64,000 nt of DNA from Gnetum montanum (lineage: Eukaryota; Streptophyta; Gnetopsida; Gnetales; Gnetaceae): NCBI GenBank assembly GCA_015680685.1, contig MNCI01035078.1, positions 391,108 through 455,107 on the forward strand, read 5' to 3'. A program made the translations under genes and the position numbers. Shown one piece after another: positions 33,611 through 45,730 of this stretch (its first letter is position 1; each line of letters starts with the position of its first letter). Under the pieces are notes generated by a model. That model did not search any database. It was not told the DNA's origin and worked only from the letters and a program-made list of their open reading frames with translations.

Positions 33611-33960
33611 TGATTTCTATGGGTTGATTATTTATTGCACCAGCAAAGAGGGTTTCATCAGGAAAATGGTCAGATACCGCATATTCATCCTCTTTGTTGT
33701 CCCAACGCAACCGAGATAGGTGATCGGTGACTACATTCTCGGTGCCTTTGCGGTGATACGTGGGCTAACCGTTGGTTTATTCATAAGGAACCTAATTGCA
33801 CTATGATCTGTATGGACGTATACCTTGTAACCCAATACATAGTGTCTAAATTTATCCAGTGCAAACACTATAGCCATTAATTCTTTTTCTATAGTCGTGT
33901 AGTTAAGTTATGCACTGGTGATACTCTTACTAGCACAATGGATGTAATAAGGTCATTTTT
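33611..33960 (-). pseudogene. Family-A RNase H (A4)
   Basis: On the minus strand: YYIHCASKSITSA, then LNYTTIEKELMAIVFALDKF, GYKVYVHTDHSAIRFLMNKP. The TIEKELMA and TDHSA motifs identify the Ty3/gypsy RNase H that follows reverse transcriptase. Frame changes follow. It joins the RT reading at 33961 and the integrase N-terminus on the other side. Confidence 0.8.
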
Positions 33961-34900
33961 GTTCATATAGTTGTGTCAGTACAGCTCCTAAGGCATAATT
34001 AGATGCATTGATCATGATATGGAACGACCTGGACCAGTCAGGGGCTTGTAGAATAGGGGTTTCCACAAGCCTCTTTTTGAGAGTTTGGAATGCTTGTTTG
34101 CATTCCCTGGTCCATTCGAATGGTGCATCCTTTTTTGTTAATTCTACCAATGGTTTGGAAACTTTGGATAAGTTCGCGATAAACCTCTTGTAGTAGCTAG
34201 TGTGTCTAAGGAACGACCTAATGTCTTTAACGGTTTCCGATTGTCGGGTAATTCCTTGGATGACTTTAATTTTTTCTGGATCCATCTCAATTCCTGATTG
34301 TAAAATTTTGTGCCCTAGTACGATGCCCTCTTGAACCATCAGATGGCTCTTCTGCCAGTTGAGCTTGAGGCTGGTTTCAACACATCGTTTCAATACTTTC
34401 TCTAACCAGTTGAGGGCTTGATCAAAACTCGTCCCATAAGTGGAGAAGTCGTCCATGAAGACTTCTACTCCGTTACCTATTTGCTATTGAAAGATGCTTA
34501 GAACTAATCGTTGAAACATGGTAGGTGCATTACATAAGCCAAAAGGCATTTGTTTGTATGAAAACATTCCCCAAGGACTGGTGAACTTTGTTTTGGCTTG
34601 GTCTTCTAGCGCAATTCGTATTTGGTTGTACCCACTATATCCATCTAGAAAATTGTAATAGCGATGCCCTGCTATAGTATCTAAGACTTGGTCAACAAAT
34701 GACAGTGGAAAGTGATCTTTGAATGTCGCCATATTTAATAGCCTAAAATCTACACATACCCTCCATTTACCTCTTTCCTTTGGTATGATAACAAGAGGAC
34801 TAACCCATTCGCTATCAGCAATAGGGTAAATAAACCCTGCCTTGAGAAGCTGTTCTAGATTCTCTTTTACTATTTTTTTTAGTTTCAGGTTCAATCACCT
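33953..34900 (-). pseudogene. Family-A reverse transcriptase (A4), nearly intact
   Basis: It converts element RNA to DNA. Two long open stretches (34894-34484 and 34456-33953) are separated by one stop. Blocks in order: KAGFIYPIADSEWVSPLV, KWRVCVDFRLLNMATF, HFPLSFVDQVLD, FLDGYSGYNQI, PFGLCNAPTMFQR, the catalytic VFMDDFSTYGTSFD (FMDD intact), HLMVQEGIVLGHKI, VKDIRSFLRHTSYYKRFI, KPLVELTKKDAPFEW, ETPILQAPDWSRSFHIMINASNYALGAVL. The FMDDFS…SFD and EGIVLGHKI blocks are characteristic of Athila-type RTs. Two stops also lie just upstream (34895-34905) at former CAG/CGA-type codons. Confidence 0.92.
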
Positions 34901-35278
34901 CTAGGGTTGCTTGCGAGGCTTCATAGAGGGGTCTGTGTAAATCCTATGCTGGCATATCCTAGGATCTATTCCAGTTATTTCAGGGTATGACCAAGCAAAG
35001 GCTGTTGACCACTTGTTTATCACCCTTAGCAAACTTTCTTTTTGCTTGGGTGTGAGCTCTGCGTTGATGATCACCAATTTTCCATTTTTAAGGGTCACGT
35101 ATTCCAAACCGGTGGGCAAAAATTTTAAATCTAGGGGCTCTTGTTTAAACTCCTCAGGAATCTCCAACTTGCCCCAATTAATATTTTCAGAGTTAAGGGC
35201 TAGAAGTTGGCAACGGACTTGCTCTAATATGTCTGTGCTTTCAATGTAAGCACTAGTTATTCCCTCAGCTAGTTCCAT
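34901..35278 (-). pseudogene. Family-A protease-RT linker (A4)
   Basis: This open 125-codon stretch corresponds to the pol region between protease and RT. It carries EEFKQEPLDLKFLPTGLEYV, then KQKESLLRVINKW, FAWSYPEITGIDP and HRIYTDPSMKPRKQP, the conserved 'FAW…D.PGIDP…H.I' lead-in to Ty3/gypsy RTs. It is intact in this copy. In A2 the reading stops at QEPLELKPF because of the deletion. Confidence 0.85.
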
Positions 35279-35299
35279 GCAGGCTGTCGAGTTGTTCTC

Positions 35300-36178
35300 T
35301 TAATCAGCCATCAGCCACTGGGAGTTTTCTTGTTGGGTGGCTGTTGCATATAGGCACTTTTGTATATTAATATCTCGTGCACACCGACCGCATGCAGGAA
35401 ATTTTAAACTTTGCATTACCCATGATTTCTGCACCCAATGACACCCTGTGTCACTATATGCGATGCATGGAACTCTTTTCCTCTCAATTTTTTCAAAAGT
35501 ATTTGTCTTGGATATTTCTAGGGAAAGGTTGCGAATTCCTAAGCATGCATTGATTGTATTTAGCCATGCCCTTCCCATTATAATTGGGAAATCCCCTTTG
35601 TCATTGTTTATTTGGATCACTAGGAAATTGGCTGGGTATGACCATCCACCGACAGTGGTAACAATGTCTTCAACCTGTCCCAAAGGAACAGTGATGGATT
35701 GGTCAGCCAGCTCTAGGCGAACATTGCTCTTCTTGAGTGGAGGCAGGTTCTAGGTTTTATACAGTTCTTGTGCAATTAAGTTGACCCTGGAACCTGAGTC
35801 AAGGAGAGCCTTATGGGCTTCATTCCCAACGACTTGGAGGTAAACTAAGGGAACTCCCGGATCCGATAATTTTTTTGGGAGATGGCCATCCTTGATCCAA
35901 TCAGTTACTGTATGTGTTAACATAACTGTATGCATTGGATGAAATTTCGCTATTGAAGGATTTCCCGAAACCTTATTTGGTATGGGGGTGTTAGGATGCT
36001 CACCCGCTTGTGAAGGCGAAGGCTTGGTTGGGTTGTTGGTCCTGAGGAAGGATCTTTTTGATGTATGATTGTTAGAACCAACTGATATTGGAGGAATGGG
36101 AGCCCTCACAGTGTTGGGTTGTCGTAGTTGAGTGGGATTTATTCTAGGCTTTGTTGGAGTGGTTGATGGTGGGGCCAC
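35300..36178 (-). pseudogene. Family-A gag C-terminus and protease (A4)
   Basis: 36178-35750 reads a proline/serine/threonine-rich segment, then HTVTDWIKDGHLPKKLSDPG and the active-site loop HKALLDSGSRVNLIAQELYK (DSG form). 35683-35300 continues with VEDIVTTVGGWSYPANFLVI, DFPIIMGRAWLNTINACLG and a Cys-rich linker (CIAYSDTGCHW, CGRCARDI). One stop (TAG at about 35747) separates the halves. It is a retropepsin-like domain with the catalytic Asp retained. Confidence 0.87.
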
Positions 36179-37560
36179 TGGCGTAAGAGATGCGGATGGA
36201 TTTGGAGGATAGTGTGGGTATGGAGTGTTTCCCGAAGGAGAAGGAGTCCCAAAATACTCCTAAACTTGGTAGTAACGTGGAGGGTTTATGTGACCCATAG
36301 AGTCACCTGGGGAAATCGGCTACTGCCCAAAATAACCATAAGGATTAGGTTGTCGGCAAGGGTACTATTGTTTCGACGATGGCATCCCTCATGACTATGG
36401 GTATTGCCACTGCTGATGTTGTCTGATGGGTTGTTGGGGAGTTCCACTTGGATAATACGTTAGTGGTTGGTGGAACTACCTTGGGTTACCTTGTGGATAA
36501 GGTAACCTTCGGGGTGTTTGCCATTGGTTGAGTCTTGGATTAAGTGTATACACCCCAGACTCCTGTAGATGTGAGATAACTGGGCAACATCCCTTAGGAT
36601 GTTCATAGTAGTAGACCCCACATCCACTATCATCGTCTGTGTTAGAGTCCATAGCCACATTGGAGTTAGTGATTTTTCCCTTACCCTTGTTATGTGCAGG
36701 GCTTAAATCTCTTCACTTTTTCTTACCTTTGTCACTACTTTGTTCTACCTTGGACTCTTCTACAATTTTTAAGACGATTTCAATTTTAGAGTCTAAGGAA
36801 CTCCATACGTTGTCTACCTTAGCCGCTATTTCTGTTGTTAATTTTTGGATCGGCAAGGTTTTTCGGTTCACCAACTCTTTGAGTGGTGACTCATCCTCTT
36901 CATCACAAAATTTCACTCCCTTCTTTCAAAGGGAGGGATCGCGGTTGTACTCTTTCGCACTTTCCATTTTGCGTAGCTCACCTTCTTCGTTTGCTACTTT
37001 CTCCAACAAGCTTTGTACTTCATGAGCTCTAAGTTTTGATAATCGTCCTTAGGCATAAGTCCCAAGGGCTCTTCTAGTTTCATGCCTCAGCCCATCCATG
37101 ATGTGGTGAAGTTGATCCTGTTGAGCATACCCATGGCCCGGGCAACAATGTAACAGTGTGTAATAGTGGGCCATGGTAGCATCCAAGGGTTCATGATGAC
37201 CTTGCTTCTAGCCTTGGATCTGCTTACGCAAATTGGACACTCTGGAGTATGTTTGATACTTTTCATTGAATAGTTCTAGCATCGTACTCCACCTCCTAAT
37301 GGTTTCTGGTTCTAAGGACTAGTGCCAGCTCTCTGCTTCCTTGGTGAGTGTCCTTGGGAACAACTTAAGTTTCTGCCACTCACTGTCTATATTCTGTAAG
37401 GCACAAGCATCGTGGAATGCTTGTAAATGATTTTGCGGATCAACATTGTATCCCCCTTCAAATTGTGGGATATTGTTCATGTCTAATCGTTTGATCTGAC
37501 TATCCTTTAAATGCCTTTTGGAAATCCTAACTACCTCCGTTATGTCAATCATACTTCAGG
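36179..37560 (-). pseudogene. Family-A gag (A4), N-terminally truncated
   Basis: The capsid core, 37552-37250: RHLKDSQIKRLDMNNIPQFEG, QNHLQAFHDACALQNID, KLKLFPRTLTKEAESWH, RRWSTMLELFNEKYQTYS. Then come a lysine/glutamate linker (ESPLKELVNRKTLPIQK, 36880) and the knuckle region at about 36580-36630 reading CGVYYYEHPKGCCPV, in which the second Cys has become Tyr. A proline/glycine/tyrosine-rich tail follows. The N-terminal gag and 5' LTR expected to the right are missing; similarity stops near 37715. Confidence 0.82.
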
Positions 37561-37715
37561 TTGCAAGTAGGGGCTCGTCATGATCATCTCTTTCATGACA
37601 CCTGTGATGTTTGCGTTGTTCCCTACTCTAGACACTTCTAGACATGGTTATACAAGGGCATGAAGGGCTGGAGCCTACTTTGGGGAGGATTCACTTGTAT
37701 AATTGTTATGTCTCA

Positions 37716-38618
37716 TATCTACCAATCAAATCCACATCATCTTGTGCTTTCCAAAACACTTTGAAATTTAATGTTTACTTTCCTTAAGTTCAATAATCTG
37801 TCCATACATTCATAACTAATAATCCATCTTATTTACACTAAATAAACTTTTGTTGCTCGGGATTCCTTCCTTATGAACTTTAAATACCAAATTTTGAAAT
37901 TTTGAGCATCATCAATGTTCCAAGATCCTATAGACAATCTTCACATCTTTCAAACATTCCAATCGACTCATTTTTTCCATGAAAATCCATTGAAGCTTTC
38001 AAATTTTCCTGCGGTGACATCGTAGTTATGATGTCGCCTGACTTGCAATGTTGCATCTATGATGTCGCACATATAAAAATAGTATATATATATATGCAGG
38101 AGTTAGAAAAATTTTCATTTCATCATTTCACAACAAGAGAAGTTTTTTCTTTGAGCTATGGCAATATAACTTCCTAAAGCCATAACTCCCTCACCGTAGC
38201 TCTGATTTGTGAAATTCTTGAATCTTGTTGATCCTAGAGCATTCAACTTAGTCATGAGGGAGAGGATTGCACAAAAAAGGGAAAATTAAGCCAAAAATTT
38301 CCTAATGCGTAGAATATAGTATAAGGATAAGTATAAGAATATCATGATTAATTAATCAAAATTTGAGCTAAAAAGCTTAAGTAATCCTTCTAATTAATCA
38401 TATCAGCCAAACCAGAATACACAAAACAAGGAAATAAAAACTATAGAAGGCCATAATAATTAGAAGTATAACACTTAAGGGGCTTCTTTTTGAAATTCTT
38501 CTAACTTTGCAATCATGATAAGATAAGAGTTTAATCTAACTAAGAGTATGAGAAAGGAATATGAAGCATTATGAACCAATTTAAACACTTTGGTAATCTT
38601 AAACTCTTAATGATTGTA
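37716..38618 (+). other. Spacer preceding the third aORF (plus strand)
   Basis: Non-coding, AT-rich. It abuts the truncated A4 gag at about 37715. It contains the internal-promoter-like block at 37995-38110 and a leader with TTTCATCATTT at about 38122, also present at 8110-8130 in A2. The end reads CTTAAACTCTTAATGATTGTAG, immediately followed by ATG. Confidence 0.5.
37995..38110 (+). promoter_or_regulatory. Internal U3-like promoter upstream of the third aORF
   Basis: Repeated TGA(C/T)ATCG and ATGATGTCGC motifs precede CATATAAAAATAG (about 38071). The motifs echo the U3 of the A5-type LTR (CGATATCGC…ATGCGATATC…CCTATAAATAAG). The position relative to the aORF (about 540 bp upstream) parallels A2. 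Inferred. Confidence 0.42.
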
Positions 38619-39960
38619 GATGGCCCCAAGTAAACCAAGAGTATAAGGGCCTCCATAGCCAACAAGTAAGAGACCAAGAGGTTGTGGAAGAGGCCAAGTA
38701 GGAGAACAAACTCCATAGGCCAAATACGCAGAGTAGGAGGCTCAATCATTTAACATCCATTAGCAAACCCCTACTACTGAACACTTGGCATAGGTAGAGG
38801 TAGAGGCAGTACCAACACTAGAATAGGGACAACATCTAGCATTGTCCAATGAATGCTTCTAGGTCATACAAGAGAAATCTATCATGTCCATATTTATTAT
38901 GAAACTTGACTTTGGTCCATTCATGGAATTTGCTCCAAAGGCTATGAAGACCCAACTATAAGCATATCCCTTATGGCTAACATTGTCCAACAGTGGTGAA
39001 TGGTACTTCAGAGAGATCATTAAATTGTGGCAAAACAAACAAGCTGATGCTATAGTGAAAATTGAAGTGGTCTTAGTGTCCCATTTAGTAGAGGCAATTG
39101 CCAAAGTCTTGAATATCCCAAATGAGGGAGCCAATGTGGCATAGATTTCAACAAGATCAAACACAGATGCTAAGAAGTTATGGTTGTAAAGGGCATGTGG
39201 TATGGAAGAAAAAGAATATAGTGAGCCCTCAATAGAGGAAAAGATCTACTTTAAGATTGGGATGTATCACTTGTTCCCACGAACAAGGATCAATCGTATT
39301 TCAACATATGTAGCTTGAGGAAGTATAATTTTGATTGGGAAATTCAATGCCAACATTGTTCATTTTCTCTTTCTAGAAATTCAAAGGTGGTTTGAGGAGA
39401 AGAAGGTGACAAAATCAACATTTTCATTCTTCTACCTCATTAGGAAGTTATGCAAGTAAGAAGGAATTCTAGGTTACACTAACGATGTTCTTATAAAATT
39501 CTAGGATGGTTCCTATGCTAAGATGTTCAAGCGAATGCCACCTAAGAAAGATCAGCTAGAGAAGCCAGCAGGCACTAAGGGATCTTTAGGATCAACTCCT
39601 ACTAGTAACCTTTTAACCGCTGATTAGCAATAGTAAGTAGGACCCAACAACCAACCACCTATTGGAGAACAACAACAACAACAAGCTCCACCACCATTGC
39701 CACAAGAGTATAGACAATCAATGAGCCAGTTGCAATAGATTACAAAAACTATTAGTTGGGGAGTAATGGATGTAATGCCGAAAAAAATTCAATTGCTAGA
39801 AAATTAAAAATTCCAACAAAATAACTTTAACCTCAGATCCCAAGAGCCTCTATGAGAAATAGGATTCAAGGCACCCTAGACAATTCGATAGATCACCTAG
39901 GGACTTACAAAATGTTCATGGAGGTAATGTAAAATAAAAATAATGCAAATCTAATATGAA
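38619..39960 (+). pseudogene. Third copy of the extra 3' ORF (aORF), short form
   Basis: It starts ATGGCCCCAAGTAAACC after TGTAG. Shared blocks with A2 are MKLDFGPFMEFAPKAM, PLWLTLSNSGEWYFRE, VVLVSHLVEAIAKVLNI, KIGMYHLFPRTRINRISTYVA, FLFLEIQRWF, FFYLIRKLCK and YTNDV. It then has a glutamine/proline run (EQQQQQAPPPLPQ at about 39665) and ends without the long coiled-coil half seen in A1 and A2. Many stops are present. The product is unassigned. Confidence 0.68.
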
Positions 39961-40580
39961 AATAATGCACAAAATAAGGAAATGTAAACTAACTTGCACA
40001 ACACACAGAACCTTAAACTTTATTATATAAAAAATAAAGGAGGTCTAGAAATGTATACAAGGGGATGCCTAAGGATGCACAAGGGAGTTCACTTCGATGA
40101 GTGCTTGAAGTCCATTGAAGTAGGTAGCCTTAGATGCCATAGTTAGCTCCATGATTTGGATGATTCAAAACTCTCAAAAATGTTAAACCTTGCTGCAATC
40201 CTCACTAGATCTGCAACATTGGTGGTGCAGGGGGTGAGATGTGTGGGGGTTTTGAGTTGCCAACAAGAGCCATGTTGGGAGTCTTGATTCCTAGGTTTCT
40301 TAGTGTTACTACAAGAGCACAACAATCTTAAGGGGGTACAAGAAGCTACAATGGTAATGGCTATGGGTTCCACGTTGAAAATTGCTCCAAAAGCTTTGTG
40401 TTTGCAAGTGGTGGAATTCTAAAAAATGTGGAACCCCTTCATGGTATTTGAGCTTGGTTTTTATAAGGTTTTGGCCATGAATTTTGCTGCAAATTTTACA
40501 CCTAATTGTTCACAAAGTTTTTGGTATGTGCAAGTGTTGTAGGTGTCTATGTATGGTAAGTTTTGATACCCCTAAGGTAC
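39961..40580. other. Unassigned 620-bp insert before the A5 LTR
   Basis: It is not similar to the aORF-to-LTR intervals of A1 or A2 (about 230-240 bp, with a hairpin and purine tract). It contains AT-rich sequence with TATATAAAAAATAAA, and no ORF of note beyond chance. Its origin is unclear; it could be a fragment of another element. Confidence 0.4.
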
Positions 40581-41376
40581 TAATGAGCCACGATATCGCA
40601 GCCTTCCATGCGATATCATGTACGCAATATCGTGGCCTGCCTTGTTGCCTATAAATAAGAGGCAGGCACATTTGGTTTACATAGTTAGTCTTAGTCCCTT
40701 ATCCAAACTCTTGCCTTTTCTCCCTCTCAGAGTTAGAATTATTTCTACGTGCCCACAATAGGAGTCATAAAGTGAACAGATCTTTATTCAAGCATTGTGT
40801 ACCTAAGCATACCTTGTGTATGGCAATAAAGAAGAACTTTGTGATAAACCTTGTAGCATTTAGAATAGATTAATTAATGTTAATTACTATTACTTAATGT
40901 TTTCCTTAGTTAATTAATGATTCTCTCTCATCCTACAACTCTCCTAAGTAAGCACACATAGTATGATCACTTCGAGCATGTGTGTAACACATGGTAACCT
41001 AGTAACAATTAGCGTTTGGTAATCCCAGTAGTGTTGAATTGGTTCAGGATGTGTATGCCAAGTGAGAATGGATATTGGTGTTAGGATCAGTTAGAGCCTA
41101 GTTAATAAATAGTCAAATTAAATTAGTTACTTAGTTATCTCTCTCCTCCCTTATTAGCAACAGGACATAAAAACACAAAAAGTATAAAAATCATATGCCT
41201 CAAGTTTACTTAACCATACAATTGTGGCATACAAGTAAGCTTGGGAAGATAACGATTGATCAACTCATTCTTGTTCCACAAAGGCGCATAAGCACTTAGT
41301 CCTTGGAATTTGATTGGATCATGCATGGATGCTTGTATTCGTATGGTAGAGCGTAGGGATACCTCATCACTTATCA
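40581..41376 (+). repeat. 5' LTR of A5
   Basis: It begins TAATGAGCCACGATATCGC (first G of TGATGA apparently mutated) and ends ACTTATCA. U3 has ATATCG repeats and the TATA box is CCTATAAATAAG at 40649. R/U5 contains GTTAGAATTATTTCTACGTGCCCACA, like the A2 LTR. Length is 796 bp. The primer site follows after one base. Confidence 0.85.
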
Positions 41377-41377
41377 T

Positions 41378-41395
41378 TGGCATTGTTGTCGGGGA
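41378..41395 (+). other. Primer binding site of A5, tRNA-Asp type
   Basis: TGGCATTGTTGTCGGGGA differs from the tRNA-Asp complement by transitions only. It has the same one-base offset from the LTR as in A2. Confidence 0.8.
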
Positions 41396-41500
41396 CTTCA
41401 TTGTTTGTGTGAAATCTTTCACATCATTGGAATGAACCCTTGGGGTTGGTTAAAGAAAAATAATAAATAATAATACATTGCACACTAAATAGACAATCAT

Positions 41501-43885
41501 GTCTCCTTCTTCATACGAAAGTGTTTCATTGCCTAGGTCTGATACAGGGAACAATCAGAGGCATAGTACACATGATAATCTGCCAGTCCCTCAACAATTT
41601 TGCATGGTATATGGTTATCCCGACGAGTATATACCAAAATTTACCTTTATCCTCCACCAGGATGAATAACTGCATTGGCAAGATTTAGAAGGTAACATAG
41701 TGTTACCTCCTGATTGCTCTATCCTGGGCATGCATCTTCATGATCTCACATGAATTGGTATGTAGCACTTATAGGTAGAGTATGTTGTGCATGATCATGA
41801 CTAGAGAGAGTATCAACCTATGAAGGAACAATGTCAAAGGGACTTACAACAGGAAAGACATCATGAATCCATGAAGGGAAAGTTGTTGCAGAACATCCCA
41901 CATGTGCTAAGTGAAAATGATGGTGGTGAACCTACCTCAGGCATTCACCCACATAATGATGTTCCTCCTATTGACTTCGGTTAAGGGGTTGTGTATCAAA
42001 ATATTTACTCAACTATCCATAACCCAGATTTTGGTATCAACAGACACAAAGGGTATGAAAAATGAGCACGAACACATGAAAAAGATGGACATTCTAATTG
42101 TAACTGCAATCAAGGCCGTGAACACCGAAGAGAAGGAAGCAGGAATGAACATGGTGACAACCCCCCTTATTCTTCACCTTCATCATTTCCTTCACCCTAT
42201 TGTAGGCAATATGATAACGTGTAAGCTTCTCCTTTAGGATCTAGATGTAGTCACAAAGAAAAAGACCATGAGGATAAGGGTAAGAAAAATAGGAGTTGTA
42301 GACAAAATAGGTGAGAAAGGGGATGAGGGCACTCTAGAGAAACATATCGTGAAAGAAGGAAGAGTAGGAAAAAACATGGGCATCATAGATGCCATAGACA
42401 AGATGATCATGATGAACCCCTACTACCTATTTGAAGTATGCTGGACATAACTGAGGCCATTAGGATCCCAAAAAGGCACACAATATCCCACAATTTGAAG
42501 GGGGATAGAATGTTAATCCTCAAAATCATCTACAAGCATTTCATGATGCATGTTTCTTACAAAACATAGAAAAAGAATGGAAAAAATTAAAGTTGTTTCC
42601 ATAGACATGAATCAAAGAAGTGGAAGGCTGGTACTAGTCTTTAGAACCAAAATCCATTCATAGGTGGAGTACCATGTTAGAATTGTTTAACGATAAGTAC
42701 CAAACGTACTCCTGAGTGTCCAACCTGCGAAAGAAAATTCAAGGATGGAAACAAGGAGGAAATGAACCCTTGGATGCTACCATGGGCCACTATTATGCAT
42801 TGTTACATCATTTTCCTGGCCATGGTTATTCGTAGAGGGATCAACTACGCCATCTCGTAGATGGGCTTAGGCATGAAACACGAAGAATCCTTGGGACGTA
42901 TGCCCAAGGGAGGCTATATGAGCTTAGGACCCATCAAGTTCAAAGATTATTGGAGCATGTTACTAAAGAAGAAGTTGAGTTATGGAAAAGAGAGTGTGGA
43001 GGAATATAATAGAGATTCTTCCCTTCGAAAGAGGGGAGTAAGATTCTGTGAGGATGAAGAAGAGTCACCACTCGAAAAGATAGTGAATAGGAAAACCTTG
43101 CCTATCCAAAAATTAGCATTGGAAGTATCAGCAAAGGTAGACCAAATGTGGGATTCCCTAGATGATAGATTTCAAACCATTCTTAAAATAGTAGAGGAGT
43201 CTAGAGAGCAAGGTAGTGATTCTCAAAAAAGAAAAAAGAGAGAAACTGAACATGCACGTAACAAGGGTAAGGGCAAAGTTGCCATCATCGAGGAGGTTGT
43301 GAATTTAGATACGGACAATGATAGTGGATGTGAGATATGCCAATATGACCATCCTAAGGGATGTTGCCCTATAATCTCACATTTGGAGGAGTCTGGGGTG
43401 TATGCACTCAACCCACGATTAAACAAAAGGCAAACACCCTGAAGGTTACCTTATCCTCAAGGTAACTCAAGACAGTTTCACCAACCCTTAACATGTTATC
43501 CAAGTGGAACTCCACCACAACCAAGCGAGCAATATCAACAATGGCAGTACCCACAATCATGGAGAATGCCACCACCAAGGCAATAGTATCCTTACCGGCA
43601 ACCTGACTCGTATGGATATTACGTGCAACAACCAATCTCTCCATGTGACTCTACTGGTCACGTTACTTCTCAACCTCACTACCAAGCTCGTGAGTATTAT
43701 AGGAATCCTTCTCCTAAGGGCGATGTTCCACAAACATACCATCCTTCTCATCTGCTGCACCTCTTCCACCTTTAACTTCATTACCACATGCTCCAACTAC
43801 ACAAGGTGAACTCCCTACCCAACTGCAGCAACGTAATGCCACAAGGGTTGTTAACCCTCAACCTACTATTGGTTCTGACAACTAC
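41501..43885 (+). pseudogene. Family-A gag (A5), fullest copy
   Basis: The start is taken as ATGTCTCCTTCTTCATACG at 41501. The N-terminal part contains PVPQQFCMVYGYPDEYIPKF. The capsid core is at about 42490-42730 (HNLKGD…NPQNHLQAFHDAC, KLKLFP, RWSTMLELFNDKYQTYS). The 193-codon stretch 42861-43442 holds ESPLEKIVNRKTLPIQKLA, a Lys/Arg-rich segment and a zinc-knuckle variant, CEICQYDHPKGCC. A Gln/Pro/Tyr-rich tail follows (43500-43870). Frameshifts and stops break the N-terminal half. Confidence 0.85.
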
Positions 43886-44767
43886 ATGAAGAAAAGACAT
43901 TTTTTTAGAACCAACAGTCCAACTAAGCCCTTGCAACCACAAGTGGCTGATCCTTTAGGTGCCTTATTACCAATCAAAACTTTAGAGCTCCCTTCAAGCC
44001 AAACACCATGCTCAATGCATACGTTCATGTTAACTCATGCCGTCACCAATTGGATAAAAGTTGGCCATCTTCCTAGGAAATTCTCTGATCCTAGGAGTCC
44101 TCTAATATATCTACAAATCACTGAAAATGAGCTGTGCAAAGCTCTTTTCGATTTAGGTTCTAGTGTCAACTTGATTTCTCAAGAAATGTACAAGGCCTAG
44201 AACCTACCTTCACTAAAAAAGAGTAACATTTGTTTAGAGTTGGCTAACTAGTCCATCATTGTCCCATTGGGACTAGTGGAGGACATTGTCACCATTGTTT
44301 GTGGGTGGTTGTATCCAGCCGACTTCCTAGTGATTCAAGTGAACAATAGTAAGGGGGACTTCCCAATCATAATGGGAAGAGCATGGCTAAGCACAATTGA
44401 TGCATGCCTAGGAATCCACGATATTTCCTTAGAAATATCAAAAGAAAATACATTTGGAAAGATCAAGAAGAAGAAAGTTTCATGCATCGCATATAGTGAA
44501 ATAGGGTGTAATTGTGTGTAGAAGTCATGGTTTGCACAACATTTAACATTGCCTGCATGCAATCAATGTGCACAAGTGACTGATATACAAAGATGCCTGT
44601 ATGCAGCAGCCACAAGATAGGAAGGCACCCAGTGGCTAATAGCTAATCAAGAGAGTAGTTCAACTATATGCATGGAACCAACTGAGGGTTTGACTTGCAC
44701 TTACATCGATAGCATAGACACATTAGAGCAAGTCCATCACCAACTTCCAAGTCTTGACCTTGAAAAT
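43886..44767 (+). pseudogene. Family-A protease (A5)
   Basis: 43886-44200 ends with the active-site loop CKALFDLGSSVNLISQEMYK (DLG form). After one stop, 44267-44521 gives VEDIVTIVCGWLYPADFLVI and DFPIIMGRAWLSTIDACLGI. The Cys-rich linker (CNQCAQVTDIQRCLYAA) and the acidic region follow up to the N gap. The retropepsin-like domain is otherwise well preserved. Confidence 0.85.
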
Positions 44768-44786
44768 NNNNNNNNNNNNNNNNNNN
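44768..44786. other. Short assembly gap (19 N)
   Basis: Run of N. Comparison with A4 suggests most of the protease-RT linker is missing across it, so the true gap may be larger or the element deleted here. Confidence 0.95.
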
Positions 44787-45730
44787 CGAAGACAACCATA
44801 GAGGTAGTTAAACCCAAAGATGAAGTAAGTAGTTAAGGAAGAAATTGAACAACTTCTAAAAGCTGGGTTCATCTACCCGATTGCTGATAGTGAATGGGTT
44901 AGCCCCTTAGTTATAGTGCCCAAAAAGGGAGGTAAATGGAGGGTGTGCATAGATTTCAGGCTACTAAACATGGCAACATTCAAGGACCACTTTCCGTTGC
45001 CATTCATTGACCAAGTCTTAGACACCATCGTAGGGCATTGCTACTATAGTTTTCTAGATGGGTACAGTGGGTACAACCAAATACAAAGCCGCAGAAGACC
45101 AAGCCAAGACTATGTTCACCAGTCCTTGGGGAACATTTGCATACAAACAGATGTCTTTTGGCTTGTGTAATTCCCTTGCAATTTTTCAACAATTAGTTCT
45201 AAGCATATTCCAGTAGCAGATAAGAAATGGTGTGGAGGTCTTCATGGATGACTTCTCCACCTACAAAGCAAACTTTGATCAAGCCTTGGACCTGTTAAAT
45301 GAAGTACTATAATGATGTGTAGAAACCAATTTAAGGCTCAACTAGCAAAAAATCCATTTAATGGTCCAAGAAGGTGTAGTATTAGGGAATAAGATTTCAT
45401 GAACAGGAATAGAGGTAGACCTTGAAAAGATCAAAGTTATCCAAGGAATTACCCATCAACCAGAAACTGTAAAAGATATTCGGTAATTCCTTGGACACAC
45501 TGGCTACTACAAATGGTTTATTGAGAACTTTTCAAAGGTTGCAAAACCATTGGTTGAACTAACGAAAAAGGACGTACCTTTCGAATGGACCAGGGAATGT
45601 GAACTAGCCTTCCAAGCTTTAAAACAGAAGCTCATAGAAACACCCATTCTACAAGCTCCTGACTAGTCCAAACCATTCCACATAATGACTGATGCATCCA
45701 ACTATGCTTTAGGAGCTATACTTACATAGT
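44787..45730 (+). pseudogene. Family-A reverse transcriptase (A5)
   Basis: RT blocks: LKAGFIYPIADSEWVSPLVI, KWRVCIDFRLLNMATF, HFPLPFIDQVLD, SFLDGYSGYNQI, then a frame change near 45085, MSFGLCNS, and the catalytic VFMDDFSTYKANFDQALD (FMDD intact). It continues with VQEGVVLGNKI, DIR…FLGHTGYYKWFI, PLVELTKKDVPFEW and ETPILQAPD. Breaks are single-base changes and stops. Closely related to A4. Confidence 0.88.

Noticed and set aside
39961-40580. This insert as a solo reverse LTR
   Set aside because: Faint AT-rich resemblance to the LTR at 1-590 but no shared blocks, no TG…CA ends and no target duplication.
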